DNA of 64,000 nucleotides from Variovorax boronicumulans. Its GTDB lineage: Bacteria; Pseudomonadota; Gammaproteobacteria; Burkholderiales; Burkholderiaceae_C. The number at the start of each line of letters is the position of its first letter. Positions within the stretch are counted from its first letter, which is position 1. The stretch is from contig NZ_JARXVG010000007.1 in assembly GCF_029892485.1 (NCBI RefSeq), forward strand, positions 62,001 through 126,000, read 5' to 3'. Both the position numbers and the translations under genes were made by a program. Shown here in pieces: positions 1-8,427 of this stretch. The notes beneath the pieces were generated by a model, which was given only the letters and a program-made list of their open reading frames with translations, made no database searches and was not told the origin of the DNA.

Positions 1-183
1 CCAGTTGAGGATGAGGAACGCCGGCTTGTTCTCCAGCGACTGCCCCGGCCCCAGCAGGAACAGCAGGATGCCCAGCGGCCCGCCGATGAGCACCGCGGCC
101 GAGAGGCCGATGGCCAGCATCATGAAAGTCTGGCCCGTGGCGACCCACAGCTCGGGGAGGATGGGAGCGATGCTCTCAAACAT
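1..183 (-). CDS. metI: Methionine ABC transporter permease MetI (partial, N-terminus only)
   Basis: The first 61 codons of a membrane permease are visible; the rest lies beyond base 1. The translation starts [20 protein letters not shown] and continues into a hydrophobic segment, typical of the first membrane helix of MetI/BPD-type permeases. The ATG at 183 overlaps the metN stop by 8 bases, so the two are translationally coupled. With MetN and the divergent MetQ it would form the D-/L-methionine importer in the inner membrane. The identification rests mostly on context because only the N-terminus can be read. Confidence 0.85.
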   Translation of the reverse strand, partial: MFESIAPILPELWVATGQTFMMLAIGLSAAVLIGGPLGILLFLLGPGQSLENKPAFLILNW

Positions 184-1048
184 AGGCCACCTCCTGCGCA
201 TTGCGTGCGGCAGATGCGGCACGCGGCTCGACCGGCAGACGCGCCTCGCGCTCGCGGCGGCGCACCAGCTCGTCGATCTCGCGGCCCAGCGCGGTCTTGC
301 GCTCTTCGCTCGGCGCATCGACGGCGAACTGCTCGACCAGCCGGCCCTTCTCGAGGATGGCCACGTTGCGGCACAGCACCTCGACCACCGACAGCTCGTG
401 CGTGACGATCACGATGGTCACGCCGATCTTCTGGTTGATGTCGCGCAGCGTCTCGAGCAGCGCGCGGGTGGTTTCGGTGTCCAGCGCCGAGGTGGGCTCG
501 TCGCACAGCAGCACCTGCGGGCGCGGTGCCAGCGCGCGGGCGATGGCCACGCGCTGCTTCTGGCCGCCGGAGAGCTGGGCCGGGTAGGTGTCGATCTTTT
601 CGGCGAGGCCCACGAGGTCGAGGCATTCGCGCACCCGGGTGTTGATCTCGGCCTTGGAATGGCGGCCGTGGATCTTCAGCGGGAAGGCCACGTTGTCGAA
701 CACCGTGGCGTTCTGCAGCAGGTTGAACTGCTGGAAGATCATGCCGATGTTCTGGCGCGTGTCGCGCAACTCGCGGCGCGAGAGCGTGGTGAGGTCGCGC
801 CCACCGACGAGCACACGGCCCGCATCGGGCCGCTCCAGCAGGTTGATGAGGCGCAGCAGCGTCGACTTGCCGGCGCCGCTCTTGCCGATCAGGCCGAACA
901 CGTCGCCCTGGTGGATGTCGAGCGAGAGCGACTGCACGGCGTCGAACACCTCGCCGCTGGGCAAGGCGAAAGATTTCTGCACCGATTGAAGACGGATGAC
1001 CGGCTGCGCCGCGTCGCCGCGGGCCGTATCAGGCGAATGGTTGGTCAT
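176..1048 (-). CDS. metN: Methionine ABC transporter ATP-binding protein MetN
   Basis: ATPase of the methionine importer, cytoplasmic, pairing with MetI. It carries a Walker A (GKSGAGKST), the ABC signature ([15 protein letters not shown]) and Walker B with D-loop ([12 protein letters not shown]). I chose the ATG at 1048 ([11 protein letters not shown]); the frame is open upstream to a TTG near 1126, but MetN homology would begin after 1048, and neither start has a clear Shine-Dalgarno. The protein is about 290 residues and ends soon after the H-loop region in a charged tail. MetN proteins of the E. coli type are about 343 residues because of a C-terminal NIL/ACT domain that binds methionine and inhibits transport; that domain is absent here, so the feedback mechanism may differ. 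Confidence 0.92.
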   Translation of the reverse strand: MTNHSPDTARGDAAQPVIRLQSVQKSFALPSGEVFDAVQSLSLDIHQGDVFGLIGKSGAGKSTLLRLINLLERPDAGRVLVGGRDLTTLSRRELRDTRQNIGMIFQQFNLLQNATVFDNVAFPLKIHGRHSKAEINTRVRECLDLVGLAEKIDTYPAQLSGGQKQRVAIARALAPRPQVLLCDEPTSALDTETTRALLETLRDINQKIGVTIVIVTHELSVVEVLCRNVAILEKGRLVEQFAVDAPSEERKTALGREIDELVRRREREARLPVEPRAASAARNAQEVAYV

Positions 1049-1150
1049 GGAGAGGAGGCACGGCCCACGTGAAAGCGGGTCGCGGAGTTCGCAAAAAGGT
1101 GCCGAGTATGAAAACAAAGGCGCCAAAAGGGAACGAACAAATCCTCGCTT

Positions 1151-1174
1151 GCTTATGCATGAAAACGCATAAGC
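1151..1174. promoter_or_regulatory. Perfect 8-bp inverted repeat between divergent metN and metQ
   Basis: GCTTATGC at 1151-1158 and GCATAAGC at 1167-1174 form a perfect inverted repeat separated by 8 bases, in the only non-coding space between divergently transcribed metN and metQ. Position and symmetry suggest an operator for a dimeric regulator controlling both sides. The regulator cannot be named from sequence; it does not match the MetR TGAA-N5-TTCA pattern well. Confidence 0.5.
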
Positions 1175-1282
1175 ATTTCAAAGTGCGTGCCGCAAGCGCC
1201 ATAACGATATGCGGATTGGTTCGTTCCCAAATCGGTGCGGCAGTGCCACATTCGCGCCTTCATTTTGATTTCGCGCAACAAC

Positions 1283-2098
1283 ATGCACAGCACTCTCCGC
1301 CGCCGCACCCTCGCCCTTGCCGCACTGGCCACCGCCCTCTTCGCCGGCAGCACCGCCTTCGCGCAGGACAACAAGAACACGCTCAAGGTCGGCGTCTCCG
1401 TCGGCAACGGCGAGCAGATCTTCGAGGTGGTGAAAAAAGTCGCCGCCAAGGACGGCCTGAACATCCAGGTGGTGGTTTTCAACGACTACCAGCTGCCCAA
1501 CGCGGCGTTGGCCTCGGGCGACCTGGATGCCAACGCGTTCCAGCACCAGCCATTCCTGGACAACCAGAACAAGGCGCGCGGCTTCGACATCGTGCCCGTG
1601 GGCCTGACCATCACCGCGCCGCTGGGCTTCTACTCGCGCAAGATCAAGTCCATCGACCAGCTGCCCGATGGCGCCTCGGTCGGGATTCAGAACGACCCGT
1701 CGAACGGCAACCGCGCCCTGCTGCTGTTGCAGCAGGCCGGCCTCATCACGCTCAAGCCCGAGGCGGTGAAGAACAACAACGCCACCCCGCTGGACGTGGT
1801 GACCAACCCCAAGAAGCTCAAGCTGATTGCGCTCGACGCGGCCCAACTGCCGCGCTCGCTGGACGACCTGACCATCGCCTCCATCAACAACGACTACGCC
1901 GAGAAGGCCGGCCTGTCGCTCAACAAGGACGCCGTGATCAAGGAAGCACCGAAGAGCCCGTACGCCAACCTGATCGCCGTGCGCCGTGCCGACAAGGACA
2001 AGCCCTGGGCCAAGCGCCTGGTGGCGGCTTACCAGTCGCCGGAGGTGAAGAGCTTCATCGAGACGCAGTTCAAGGGGTCGCTGGTTCCCGCGTTCTGA
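1283..2098 (+). CDS. metQ: Methionine-binding periplasmic protein MetQ (NlpA family)
   Basis: Substrate-binding component of the methionine ABC importer, about 271 residues. The mature part shows NlpA/MetQ family features, including the LKVGVSVGNGEQIFEVV start, DLDANAFQHQPFLDNQN and the ligand-pocket stretch IQNDPSNGNRALLLLQ. I chose the ATG at 1283, followed by a charged N-terminus, a hydrophobic core and an AFA-QD cleavage site, rather than the GTG at 1235 which would add 16 residues before the signal peptide. The signal looks like type I (no lipobox cysteine), so the protein is probably soluble in the periplasm, unlike lipoprotein MetQ of E. coli. It is divergent from metN-metI with a shared regulatory region. 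Confidence 0.92.
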   Translation: MHSTLRRRTLALAALATALFAGSTAFAQDNKNTLKVGVSVGNGEQIFEVVKKVAAKDGLNIQVVVFNDYQLPNAALASGDLDANAFQHQPFLDNQNKARGFDIVPVGLTITAPLGFYSRKIKSIDQLPDGASVGIQNDPSNGNRALLLLQQAGLITLKPEAVKNNNATPLDVVTNPKKLKLIALDAAQLPRSLDDLTIASINNDYAEKAGLSLNKDAVIKEAPKSPYANLIAVRRADKDKPWAKRLVAAYQSPEVKSFIETQFKGSLVPAF

Positions 2099-2110
2099 CC
2101 TGAGCAGATT

Positions 2111-2160
2111 CCCCCCTTGCCCTCTGCGTGCGCGCGACGCGCCCAGGGGGCTTTTTCTTT
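2111..2160 (+). terminator. Probable rho-independent terminator of metQ
   Basis: Twelve bases after the metQ stop, CCCCCT and AGGGGG arms enclose a GC-rich loop containing its own smaller palindrome, followed directly by CTTTTTCTTT. This is the usual arrangement of a hairpin with a T-tract. Confidence 0.55.
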
Positions 2161-2162
2161 GT

Positions 2163-2284
2163 GTTGCTCCCTCCCCTTCCGGGGGAGGGTGGGGGTGGGG
2201 GCTCGCGGCCTTTGCACTCGCACCGCTTTTTCGAGCGCCGCCGTGCCCCCATCCCAGCCTTCCCCCGGAAGGGGAAGGAGCAAT
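2163..2284. repeat. Palindromic dispersed repeat, family A, copy 1
   Basis: Two imperfect inverted arms of about 38 bases (2163-2201 and 2246-2284), each built around TCCCCTTCCGGGGGAGG, flank a short GC-rich centre. The arms can fold into one long hairpin or two short ones. A related element with the same arm sequence lies at 35595-35714 inside soeB, so this is a mobile or dispersed palindromic element of the REP/MITE kind, not only a terminator. Here it occupies most of the metQ-prfB gap. Confidence 0.8.
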
Positions 2285-2369
2285 ACAGGGGCTCTGCAGG
2301 GCGGGTTTCCCGAGCATGAGAAAATGCCCGGTTCCCCCGAACACCAACCTCACACAGTCAGGACACCCC

Positions 2370-3474
2370 ATGGACGCAGAACAGATCAACCAAATCGGCG
2401 CAATGCTCGCGGACCTGAGCGTTCGCACGGTCGATTTACGGAGGTATCTTTGACTACGATGCCAAAGCTGAACGACTGAGGACGGTCAACGCATCGCTCG
2501 AAGACCCGAACGTCTGGAACGACCCCAAGAAGGCCCAGGAACTGGGCCGGGAAAAGAAGTCGCTCGACGACGTGGTCGTCACGCTCGACAAGCTCACCAA
2601 TGGCCTTTCGGACAACTCCGAGCTCTTCGAGATGTCGAAGGAAGAAGGCGACATGGACGGCTTGCAGTCCATCTCCGATGACGCCACCGCGCTCGAAGCC
2701 GACATCAAGCAGCTCGAATTCCGCCGGATGTTCAACAACCCGGCCGACCCGCTCAACGCCTTTGTCGACATCCAGGCCGGCGCCGGCGGCACCGAGGCTT
2801 GCGACTGGGCCAGCATGCTGCTGCGCCAGTACCTGAAGTACGCCGAGCGCAAGGGCTTCAAGACGCAGATCGAAGACGAAACGCCTGGCGACACCGCCGG
2901 CATCAAGGGCGCGACCATCAAGGTGGAAGGCGACTACGCCTTCGGCCTCTTGCGCACCGAGACCGGCGTGCACCGCCTGGTGCGCAAGTCCCCGTTCGAT
3001 TCCTCGGGCGGCCGCCACACCAGCTTTGCCAGCATCTTCGTGTACCCGGAAATCGACGATTCGATCGAGATCGACATCAACCCTTCCGACGTGCGCACCG
3101 ACACCTTCCGTGCCAGCGGCGCGGGCGGCCAGCACATCAACAAGACCGACTCGGCCGTGCGCCTGACGCACATTCCGACCGGCATCGTCGTGCAATGCCA
3201 AGACGGCCGAAGCCAGCACAGCAACCGCGACGTGGCGTGGAAACGCCTGCGCTCGCGGCTGTACGACTTCGAGATGCGCAAGCGCCAGGAAGAGCAGCAG
3301 AAGCTGGAAGACAGCAAGACCGACGTGGGCTGGGGCCACCAGATCCGCAGCTACGTGCTGGACAACAGCCGCATCAAGGACCTGCGCACCAACGTCGAAG
3401 TCTCGGCCACGCAGAAGGTGCTCGACGGCGACCTCGATGTGTTCATCGAAGCCTCACTGAAGCAAGGCGTCTGA
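2370..3474 (+). CDS. prfB: Peptide chain release factor 2, with programmed +1 frameshift
   Basis: RF2 recognises UGA and UAA stops and triggers peptide release. Translation starts at ATG 2370 ([20 protein letters not shown]) and reaches an in-frame TGA at 2451-2453; a +1 shift on CTT-TGA continues in the frame that begins GAC 2452 and ends at 3474. The product is about 367 residues, normal for RF2. The second part carries the RF2 anticodon tripeptide SPF (in SPFDSSGG) and the catalytic GGQ (in [16 protein letters not shown]). The residue four before GGQ is alanine, as in most bacteria, not the threonine of E. coli K-12. Simple ORF callers start this gene late because the first 27 codons are in another frame. 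Autoregulation by RF2 level is the established role of this shift. Confidence 0.97.
2439..2453 (+). promoter_or_regulatory. prfB +1 programmed frameshift site
   Basis: The site reads CGGAGGTATCTTTGAC: an internal Shine-Dalgarno (GGAGG) three bases before the slippery CTT codon, then the in-frame TGA and a C. This matches the canonical bacterial prfB frameshift signal, in which the internal SD stimulates slippage and the TGA followed by C is poorly terminated. Confidence 0.97.
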
Positions 3475-3478
3475 TCCC

Positions 3479-4165
3479 ATGAGCCTGATGCACGGGAAGG
3501 TCGAAGCCTTCATCTTCGACATGGACGGCACCATGATCGACTCCATGCCCTGGCATGCGCGCTCGTGGGTGGAATTCGTGGCGCGCCACGGCCTGAAGCT
3601 CGATGTGAGCGACATCCTCGCGCGCACAACGGGCCGCACCGGCGTCGAATGCATGCACGAGCTGTTCGACCGCAAGCTCTCCGACGACGAAGCCCAGGCG
3701 ATGGTGCACGAGAAGGAAGAGATCTACCGCGCCATGTTCAGCGACAACTTCACCGAGGTCGCGGGCTTCACCGCCTTCGCCAAGGCCGCCGTTGCGCGCG
3801 GCCTCAAGGTGGCGGTGGGCACGGCGGGCGACAGGCACAACATCGAGTTCGCGATGTCGCGCCTGAAGATGGACCCGCTGCCACTGGCCATCGTCGGCGG
3901 CGACGAAGGCTTCTCGGGCAAGCCCACGCCCGCGATCTTTCTCGAAGCCGCGCGCCGCATCGGCGTGGCGCCCGAGCGCTGCATCGTTTTTGAAGACGCG
4001 CCCTTCGGCATCGAGGCCGCCCGCCGCGGCGGCATGCGTGCCGTGGCCGTGTGCAGCACCCATACCGCCGCCGAGTTGGCCGGCCCCCATGTCATTGCCG
4101 CGGTTCGTGACTACAACGAACTCGCCCATTCGAATTTTCTGGAGACCCTCGATGATGTTGCGTGA
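3479..4165 (+). CDS. HAD-superfamily phosphatase (beta-phosphoglucomutase/YqaB-like)
   Basis: A 228-residue haloacid dehalogenase-type hydrolase, cytoplasmic. Motif I is FDMDGTMID with nucleophile Asp14 and acid Asp16; motif II is the VAVGTAGD stretch; motifs III/IV are in the GKPTPAIFLEAARRIG and CIVFEDAPFGIEAARRGGM stretches. The cap between motifs I and II is helical, as in sugar-phosphate phosphatases of the GmhB/PGMB branch. The exact substrate cannot be read from sequence. The start is five bases after the prfB stop, and its 3' end overlaps the pepN start by 14 bases, which suggests a prfB-HAD-pepN transcription unit. Confidence 0.85.
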   Translation: MSLMHGKVEAFIFDMDGTMIDSMPWHARSWVEFVARHGLKLDVSDILARTTGRTGVECMHELFDRKLSDDEAQAMVHEKEEIYRAMFSDNFTEVAGFTAFAKAAVARGLKVAVGTAGDRHNIEFAMSRLKMDPLPLAIVGGDEGFSGKPTPAIFLEAARRIGVAPERCIVFEDAPFGIEAARRGGMRAVAVCSTHTAAELAGPHVIAAVRDYNELAHSNFLETLDDVA

Positions 4166-6857
4166 CGGCCAAGGCCAACCGATTGCCATTCGACGCGAAG
4201 ACTATGCCGCTCCGGGCTACTGGATCGATACCGTCGACCTGACCTTCGACCTGGACCCCGCCAAGACCCGCGTGCTCAACCGCATGCGCCTTCGCCGCAA
4301 CCCCGATGCGCCCATCCAGCCGCTGCGGCTCGATGGCGACGAGCTCAACCTCGCGCGCGTGCTGGTCAACGGCCAGGGCGCCTCGTTCCGCATGGAAGGC
4401 GACCAGCTCGTCATCGACGGCCTGCCCTACGCGGAAGAAGGCGCCTTCGAGCTCGAGATCTTCACCACCTGCTGCCCCATCAAGAACACCAAGCTGATGG
4501 GCCTGTTCGTGAGCGAAGACACGTTCTTTACGCAGTGCGAGGCCGAGGGCTTCCGCCGCATCACCTACTTCCTCGACCGCCCCGACGTGATGTCGACCTA
4601 CACCGTGACGCTGCGCGCCGCCAAGGCCGCGTACCCGGTGCTGCTGTCGAACGGCAACCTCGTCGAGCAGGGCGAGCTGCCCGAGGGCCGCCACTTCGCG
4701 AAATGGGTCGACCCGTTCCGCAAGCCCAGCTATCTGTTCGCCCTGGTGGCAGGCAAGCTGGTGGCGCGCGAGCAGCGCATCAAGGCGCGCAACGGCAAGG
4801 AACACTTGCTGCAGGTGTACGTACGCGCCGGCGACCTCGACAAGACCGAGCACGCGATGAATTCGCTCATCAACTCCGTGCTGTGGGACGAAACCCGCTT
4901 CGGCCTGCCGCTGGACCTGGACCGCTTCATGATCGTTGCCACCAGCGACTTCAACATGGGCGCGATGGAGAACAAGGGCCTGAACATCTTCAACACGAAG
5001 TACGTTCTGGCCAACCAGGCCACCGCCACCGACGCCGACTACAGCAACATCGAAAGCGTGGTCGGCCACGAGTACTTCCACAACTGGAGCGGCGATCGCG
5101 TGACCTGCCGCGACTGGTTCCAGCTTTCGCTGAAGGAAGGCCTCACCGTCTTCCGCGACCAGGAGTTCAGCCAGGACCTGTGCGCCGACGCCTCGGCCCG
5201 CGCCGTCAAGCGCATCGAAGACGTGCGCGTGCTGCGCACCGCCCAGTTCCCCGAAGACGCCGGCCCCATGGCCCACCCGGTGCGGCCCGACAGCTACATC
5301 GAGATCAGCAACTTCTACACCGTCACCATCTATGAAAAGGGTGCCGAGGTCGTTCGCATGATGCAGACGCTGGTCGGCCGCAAGGGCTTCGAGGCGGGTA
5401 TCACGCTCTACTTCGAACGCCACGACGGCCAGGCCGTGACCTGCGACGACTTCGCGCAGGCCATTGCCGATGCCAACCCCGATTCGGAACTCGCACGCCT
5501 CCTGCCCCAGTTCAAGCGCTGGTACAGCCAGGCCGGCACGCCCCGCCTTGCAGCGCACGGCGTGTACGACGCGCAGAACCGCAGCTACACGCTGAGCGTG
5601 GTGCAAAGCTGCCCGCCCACGCCGGGCCAGCCGACGAAGGAACCCTTCGTCATTCCGCTGAACATCGGCCTGCTCGATGCCAACGGGCGCGAGCTGCCCA
5701 TTCAGCTCGAAGGCGAAGCTGACGTCACGCGCGGTACCCGCACCGTGGTGCTCTCGCGCGCCGGCGAGCAGCTCACCTTCGTGGGCCTCGATGCCGAGCC
5801 CGTGCCGTCGATCCTGCGTGGCTTCAGCGCGCCGGTGATCCTCGACTTCGAGTACACCGACGCCCAGCTGCTCACCCTGCTGGCCAACGACCCCGACCCG
5901 TTCAACCGCTGGGAAGCCGGCCAGCGCCTGGGCTTGCGCGCCGCGCTGCACGGCATTGCGGCGCTGGCGACCGACACCACCCCGGTGTTGAACGACGCCT
6001 ACATCGACGCCATGCGCAGCGTGCTGCGCAACCCGCAACTGGACGCCGCCTTCAAGGAACTGGTGCTCACGCTGCCGTCGGAAACCTACATTGCCGAGCA
6101 GCTGGCCGTGGTCGACCCGCAGCGGGTGCACATCGTGCGCGAAGCCATGCGCGCCCAACTCGCCACCGCCCTCTTTGCCGACTGGGAACAGGTGTACGAA
6201 GAGAACCACGACACCGGCGCCTACACGCCCGATCCGACGTCCTCGGGCCGCCGCGCGCTGGCCGGCATGGCACTCAACTTCCTGTGCCTGGCGGCGCGCG
6301 CATCTGGCGACGCCGTGTGGCCCGGCAAGACGCTGCAGCGCTTCAAGGACGCGGGCAACATGACTGATCGCTTCAACGCGCTCAACGCGCTCGTGTCATC
6401 GGGCCACACGCTCGCGGCGCAGGCGCTGGCGCGGTTCCACGCCATCTTCAAGGACGAGGCGCTGGTCATCGACAAGTGGTTCTCGCTGCAGGCCGGCGCC
6501 CCCGACCGCGGCGGCGACATCCTGCCGCTGGTCAAGCAGCTGATGAAGCACCCGGACTTCTCGCTCAAGAACCCGAACCGTGCACGCAGCGTGATCTTCA
6601 GTTATTGCAGCGCGAACCCCGGCGCCTTCCACCGCCCCGACGCGGCCGGCTATGTGTTCTGGAGCGACCGCGTGATCGAGCTCGACGCCATCAACCCCCA
6701 GGTGGCCGCACGCTTGGCGCGCTCGCTCGACCGCTGGAGCAAGCTGGCCGAGCCCTACCGCAGCGCCGCGCGCGAAGCCATCGCCCGCGTGGCCGCCCGG
6801 CCCGACCTGAGCAAGGACACCCACGAAGTCGTTACCCGCGCGCTCGCCGGAAATTAG
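4152..6857 (+). CDS. pepN: Aminopeptidase N
   Basis: M1-family zinc aminopeptidase of about 901 residues, cytoplasmic, removing N-terminal amino acids from peptides. The exopeptidase motif GAMEN lies near residues 269-273, and the zinc site HEYFH at 306-310 is followed by the third ligand Glu329 in LSLKEG. Length and the late tyrosine/helical C-terminal domain fit gammaproteobacterial and betaproteobacterial PepN. I start at the tandem ATGATG at 4152, eight bases after a GGAGA Shine-Dalgarno; the longer frame from 3990 is only read-through over the HAD gene. Confidence 0.95.
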   Translation: MMLRDGQGQPIAIRREDYAAPGYWIDTVDLTFDLDPAKTRVLNRMRLRRNPDAPIQPLRLDGDELNLARVLVNGQGASFRMEGDQLVIDGLPYAEEGAFELEIFTTCCPIKNTKLMGLFVSEDTFFTQCEAEGFRRITYFLDRPDVMSTYTVTLRAAKAAYPVLLSNGNLVEQGELPEGRHFAKWVDPFRKPSYLFALVAGKLVAREQRIKARNGKEHLLQVYVRAGDLDKTEHAMNSLINSVLWDETRFGLPLDLDRFMIVATSDFNMGAMENKGLNIFNTKYVLANQATATDADYSNIESVVGHEYFHNWSGDRVTCRDWFQLSLKEGLTVFRDQEFSQDLCADASARAVKRIEDVRVLRTAQFPEDAGPMAHPVRPDSYIEISNFYTVTIYEKGAEVVRMMQTLVGRKGFEAGITLYFERHDGQAVTCDDFAQAIADANPDSELARLLPQFKRWYSQAGTPRLAAHGVYDAQNRSYTLSVVQSCPPTPGQPTKEPFVIPLNIGLLDANGRELPIQLEGEADVTRGTRTVVLSRAGEQLTFVGLDAEPVPSILRGFSAPVILDFEYTDAQLLTLLANDPDPFNRWEAGQRLGLRAALHGIAALATDTTPVLNDAYIDAMRSVLRNPQLDAAFKELVLTLPSETYIAEQLAVVDPQRVHIVREAMRAQLATALFADWEQVYEENHDTGAYTPDPTSSGRRALAGMALNFLCLAARASGDAVWPGKTLQRFKDAGNMTDRFNALNALVSSGHTLAAQALARFHAIFKDEALVIDKWFSLQAGAPDRGGDILPLVKQLMKHPDFSLKNPNRARSVIFSYCSANPGAFHRPDAAGYVFWSDRVIELDAINPQVAARLARSLDRWSKLAEPYRSAAREAIARVAARPDLSKDTHEVVTRALAGN

Positions 6858-6860
6858 GCT

Positions 6861-6965
6861 CACCCCCAGGCTTCGCGCACTTCGTGTCGCTTCGCCGACC
6901 CCCTCACCGGGGGCAACACCAGCGGCCCGGCAAAGCCGGTTCCGCGGTGTTCCGCGAACAGACCC
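6861..6965. repeat. Putative dispersed intergenic repeat upstream of fbp
   Basis: The pepN-fbp gap holds a structured GC-rich stretch with short inverted arms (ACCCCCTCACCGGGGGC; GCGGCCCGGCAAAGCCGG). From memory, very similar sequence recurs between genes in Variovorax and Acidovorax chromosomes; no second copy occurs in this window, so the repeat status is recollection and not observed here. Confidence 0.4.
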
Positions 6966-6989
6966 ACCCATTTGCATAGGACAGATCCC

Positions 6990-8009
6990 ATGGCTCAACA
7001 ACAGCAAAAGATTTCCCTCACCCGCTACCTCGTCGAAAAGCAACGCGCCGACGGCCTCATTCCCGGCCAGCTGCGCCTGCTGCTCGAAGTGGTGGCCCGC
7101 GCGTGCAAGAGCATCAGCCAGGCCGTCAACAAGGGCGCGCTGGGCGGTGTGCTCGGCACCGCCGAGAGCGAGAACGTGCAGGGCGAGATCCAGAAGAAGC
7201 TGGACATCATCGCCAACGAAGTGCTCATCGAGGCCAACGAATGGGGCGGCCATCTCGCGGCCATGGCCAGCGAGGAAATGGACAGCATCTACGTGGTGCC
7301 CAACCGCTACCCGCAGGGCGAATACCTGCTGATGTTCGACCCGCTCGACGGCAGCAGCAACATCGACGTGAACGTGAGCATTGGCACCATCTTCAGCGTG
7401 CTGAAGAAGCCCGACGAACACCCCGGCGTGCAGGAGTCCGACTTTCTGCAGCCCGGCACCCAGCAGGTGGCCGCCGGCTATTGCATCTACGGCCCGCAGA
7501 CCACGCTGGTGCTCACCGTGGGCAACGGCGTGGACATGTTCACGCTCGACCGCGAGCAAGGCAGCTTCGTGCTGACGCAGCAAGACATCCAGATTCCGGC
7601 GGACACGAAGGAATTTGCGATCAACATGAGCAACCAGCGCCATTGGGACGAGCCCATGAAGCGCTACATCGACGAGTGCCTGGCCGGCAAGGACGGCCCG
7701 CGCGGCAAGGACTTCAACATGCGCTGGATTGCCAGCATGGTGGCCGACGTGCACCGCATCCTGATGCGCGGCGGCGTGTTCATGTACCCGTGGGACAAGC
7801 GCGAGCCCGAGAAGGCCGGCAAGCTGCGGCTGATGTACGAGGCCAACCCGATGAGCTGGCTGGTCGAGCAGGCCGGCGGCGCGGCCACCAACGGCAAGCA
7901 GCGCATCCTGGACCTGAAGCCCACCAAGCTGCACGAGCGGGTGAGCGTGATGTTGGGTTCGCGTAACGAAGTTGAGCGTTTGACCCAGTACCACGCCGAA
8001 AAGGGCTGA
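6990..8009 (+). CDS. fbp: Fructose-1,6-bisphosphatase, class I
   Basis: Gluconeogenic enzyme hydrolysing fructose-1,6-bisphosphate to fructose-6-phosphate, 339 residues, the normal length for bacterial class I FBPase. The metal/phosphate site is seen in [20 protein letters not shown], and the substrate-binding segments YIDECL and [19 protein letters not shown] are conserved. The ATG at 6990 ([15 protein letters not shown]) is preferred to an in-frame start 18 bases upstream. The gene stands alone after pepN and ends 25 bases before tRNA-Thr. Confidence 0.96.
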   Translation: MAQQQQKISLTRYLVEKQRADGLIPGQLRLLLEVVARACKSISQAVNKGALGGVLGTAESENVQGEIQKKLDIIANEVLIEANEWGGHLAAMASEEMDSIYVVPNRYPQGEYLLMFDPLDGSSNIDVNVSIGTIFSVLKKPDEHPGVQESDFLQPGTQQVAAGYCIYGPQTTLVLTVGNGVDMFTLDREQGSFVLTQQDIQIPADTKEFAINMSNQRHWDEPMKRYIDECLAGKDGPRGKDFNMRWIASMVADVHRILMRGGVFMYPWDKREPEKAGKLRLMYEANPMSWLVEQAGGAATNGKQRILDLKPTKLHERVSVMLGSRNEVERLTQYHAEKG

Positions 8010-8018
8010 TGGAGTGGC

Positions 8019-8024
8019 TATAAT
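8019..8024 (+). promoter_or_regulatory. -10 box of the tRNA-Thr promoter
   Basis: A consensus TATAAT lies 10 bases upstream of the tRNA 5' end, immediately after the fbp stop. No good -35 is seen at 17-base spacing, which is common for strong tRNA promoters with a GC-rich discriminator. Confidence 0.65.
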
Positions 8025-8034
8025 CTGAGGCTTC

Positions 8035-8110
8035 GCCGGTGTAGCTCAGTCGGTAGAGCAGCTCATTCGTAATGAGAAGGTCGGGTGTTCGATTCATCTC
8101 TCCGGCACCA
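8035..8110 (+). tRNA. tRNA-Thr (anticodon CGU)
   Basis: A 76-base cloverleaf with encoded CCA. The anticodon loop TTCGTAA gives CGT, and the T arm contains GTTCGATT. It is followed by a strong terminator. The 3' end of this tRNA borders the defence island, making it a plausible integration target, although no repeated copy of its 3' end was found downstream. Confidence 0.95.
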
Positions 8111-8118
8111 AAAAAAGT

Positions 8119-8150
8119 AAAAGCCCGCTATCGCAAGGTAGCGGGCTTTT
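8119..8150 (+). terminator. Rho-independent terminator of tRNA-Thr
   Basis: Perfect 12-base arms AAAAGCCCGCTA and TAGCGGGCTTTT enclose an 8-base loop. The A/T flanks make the hairpin usable in both directions. Confidence 0.9.
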
Positions 8151-8427
8151 GCGTTTGGATTCGCTACTGATTCGCATCGCGCTGCGATGGCTTCTGCGAC
8201 ACGTTCAAAAAATAATCCTGGATCGACGCGCTTCGCCATGCAAGCCTTGGAAATTGGTGGTTTGGCTGCGCCGAGCCCCTAGCTATGAGCAACGCCCCAA
8301 CGCCCGACATCCCGTGTCATAGGGCCGCACACCCAAGGGTCGCTCCGCTTCTCAGCGCCCTCTGCTGCAGAACCAATGCCTCTGCGTTTTGAGCCTGATG
8401 CTCTAGCGAGCACACCAAATTTTGAGA

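Noticed and set aside
1049..1282. A SAM or other riboswitch upstream of the methionine transporter genes
   Set aside because: No conserved riboswitch core was recognised; the only clear structure is the short palindrome, which looks like a protein-binding site.
4092..6209. A 705-residue open frame antisense to pepN
   Set aside because: Low-complexity His/Val/Arg-rich translation with no motifs, opposite a gene with complete catalytic motifs.
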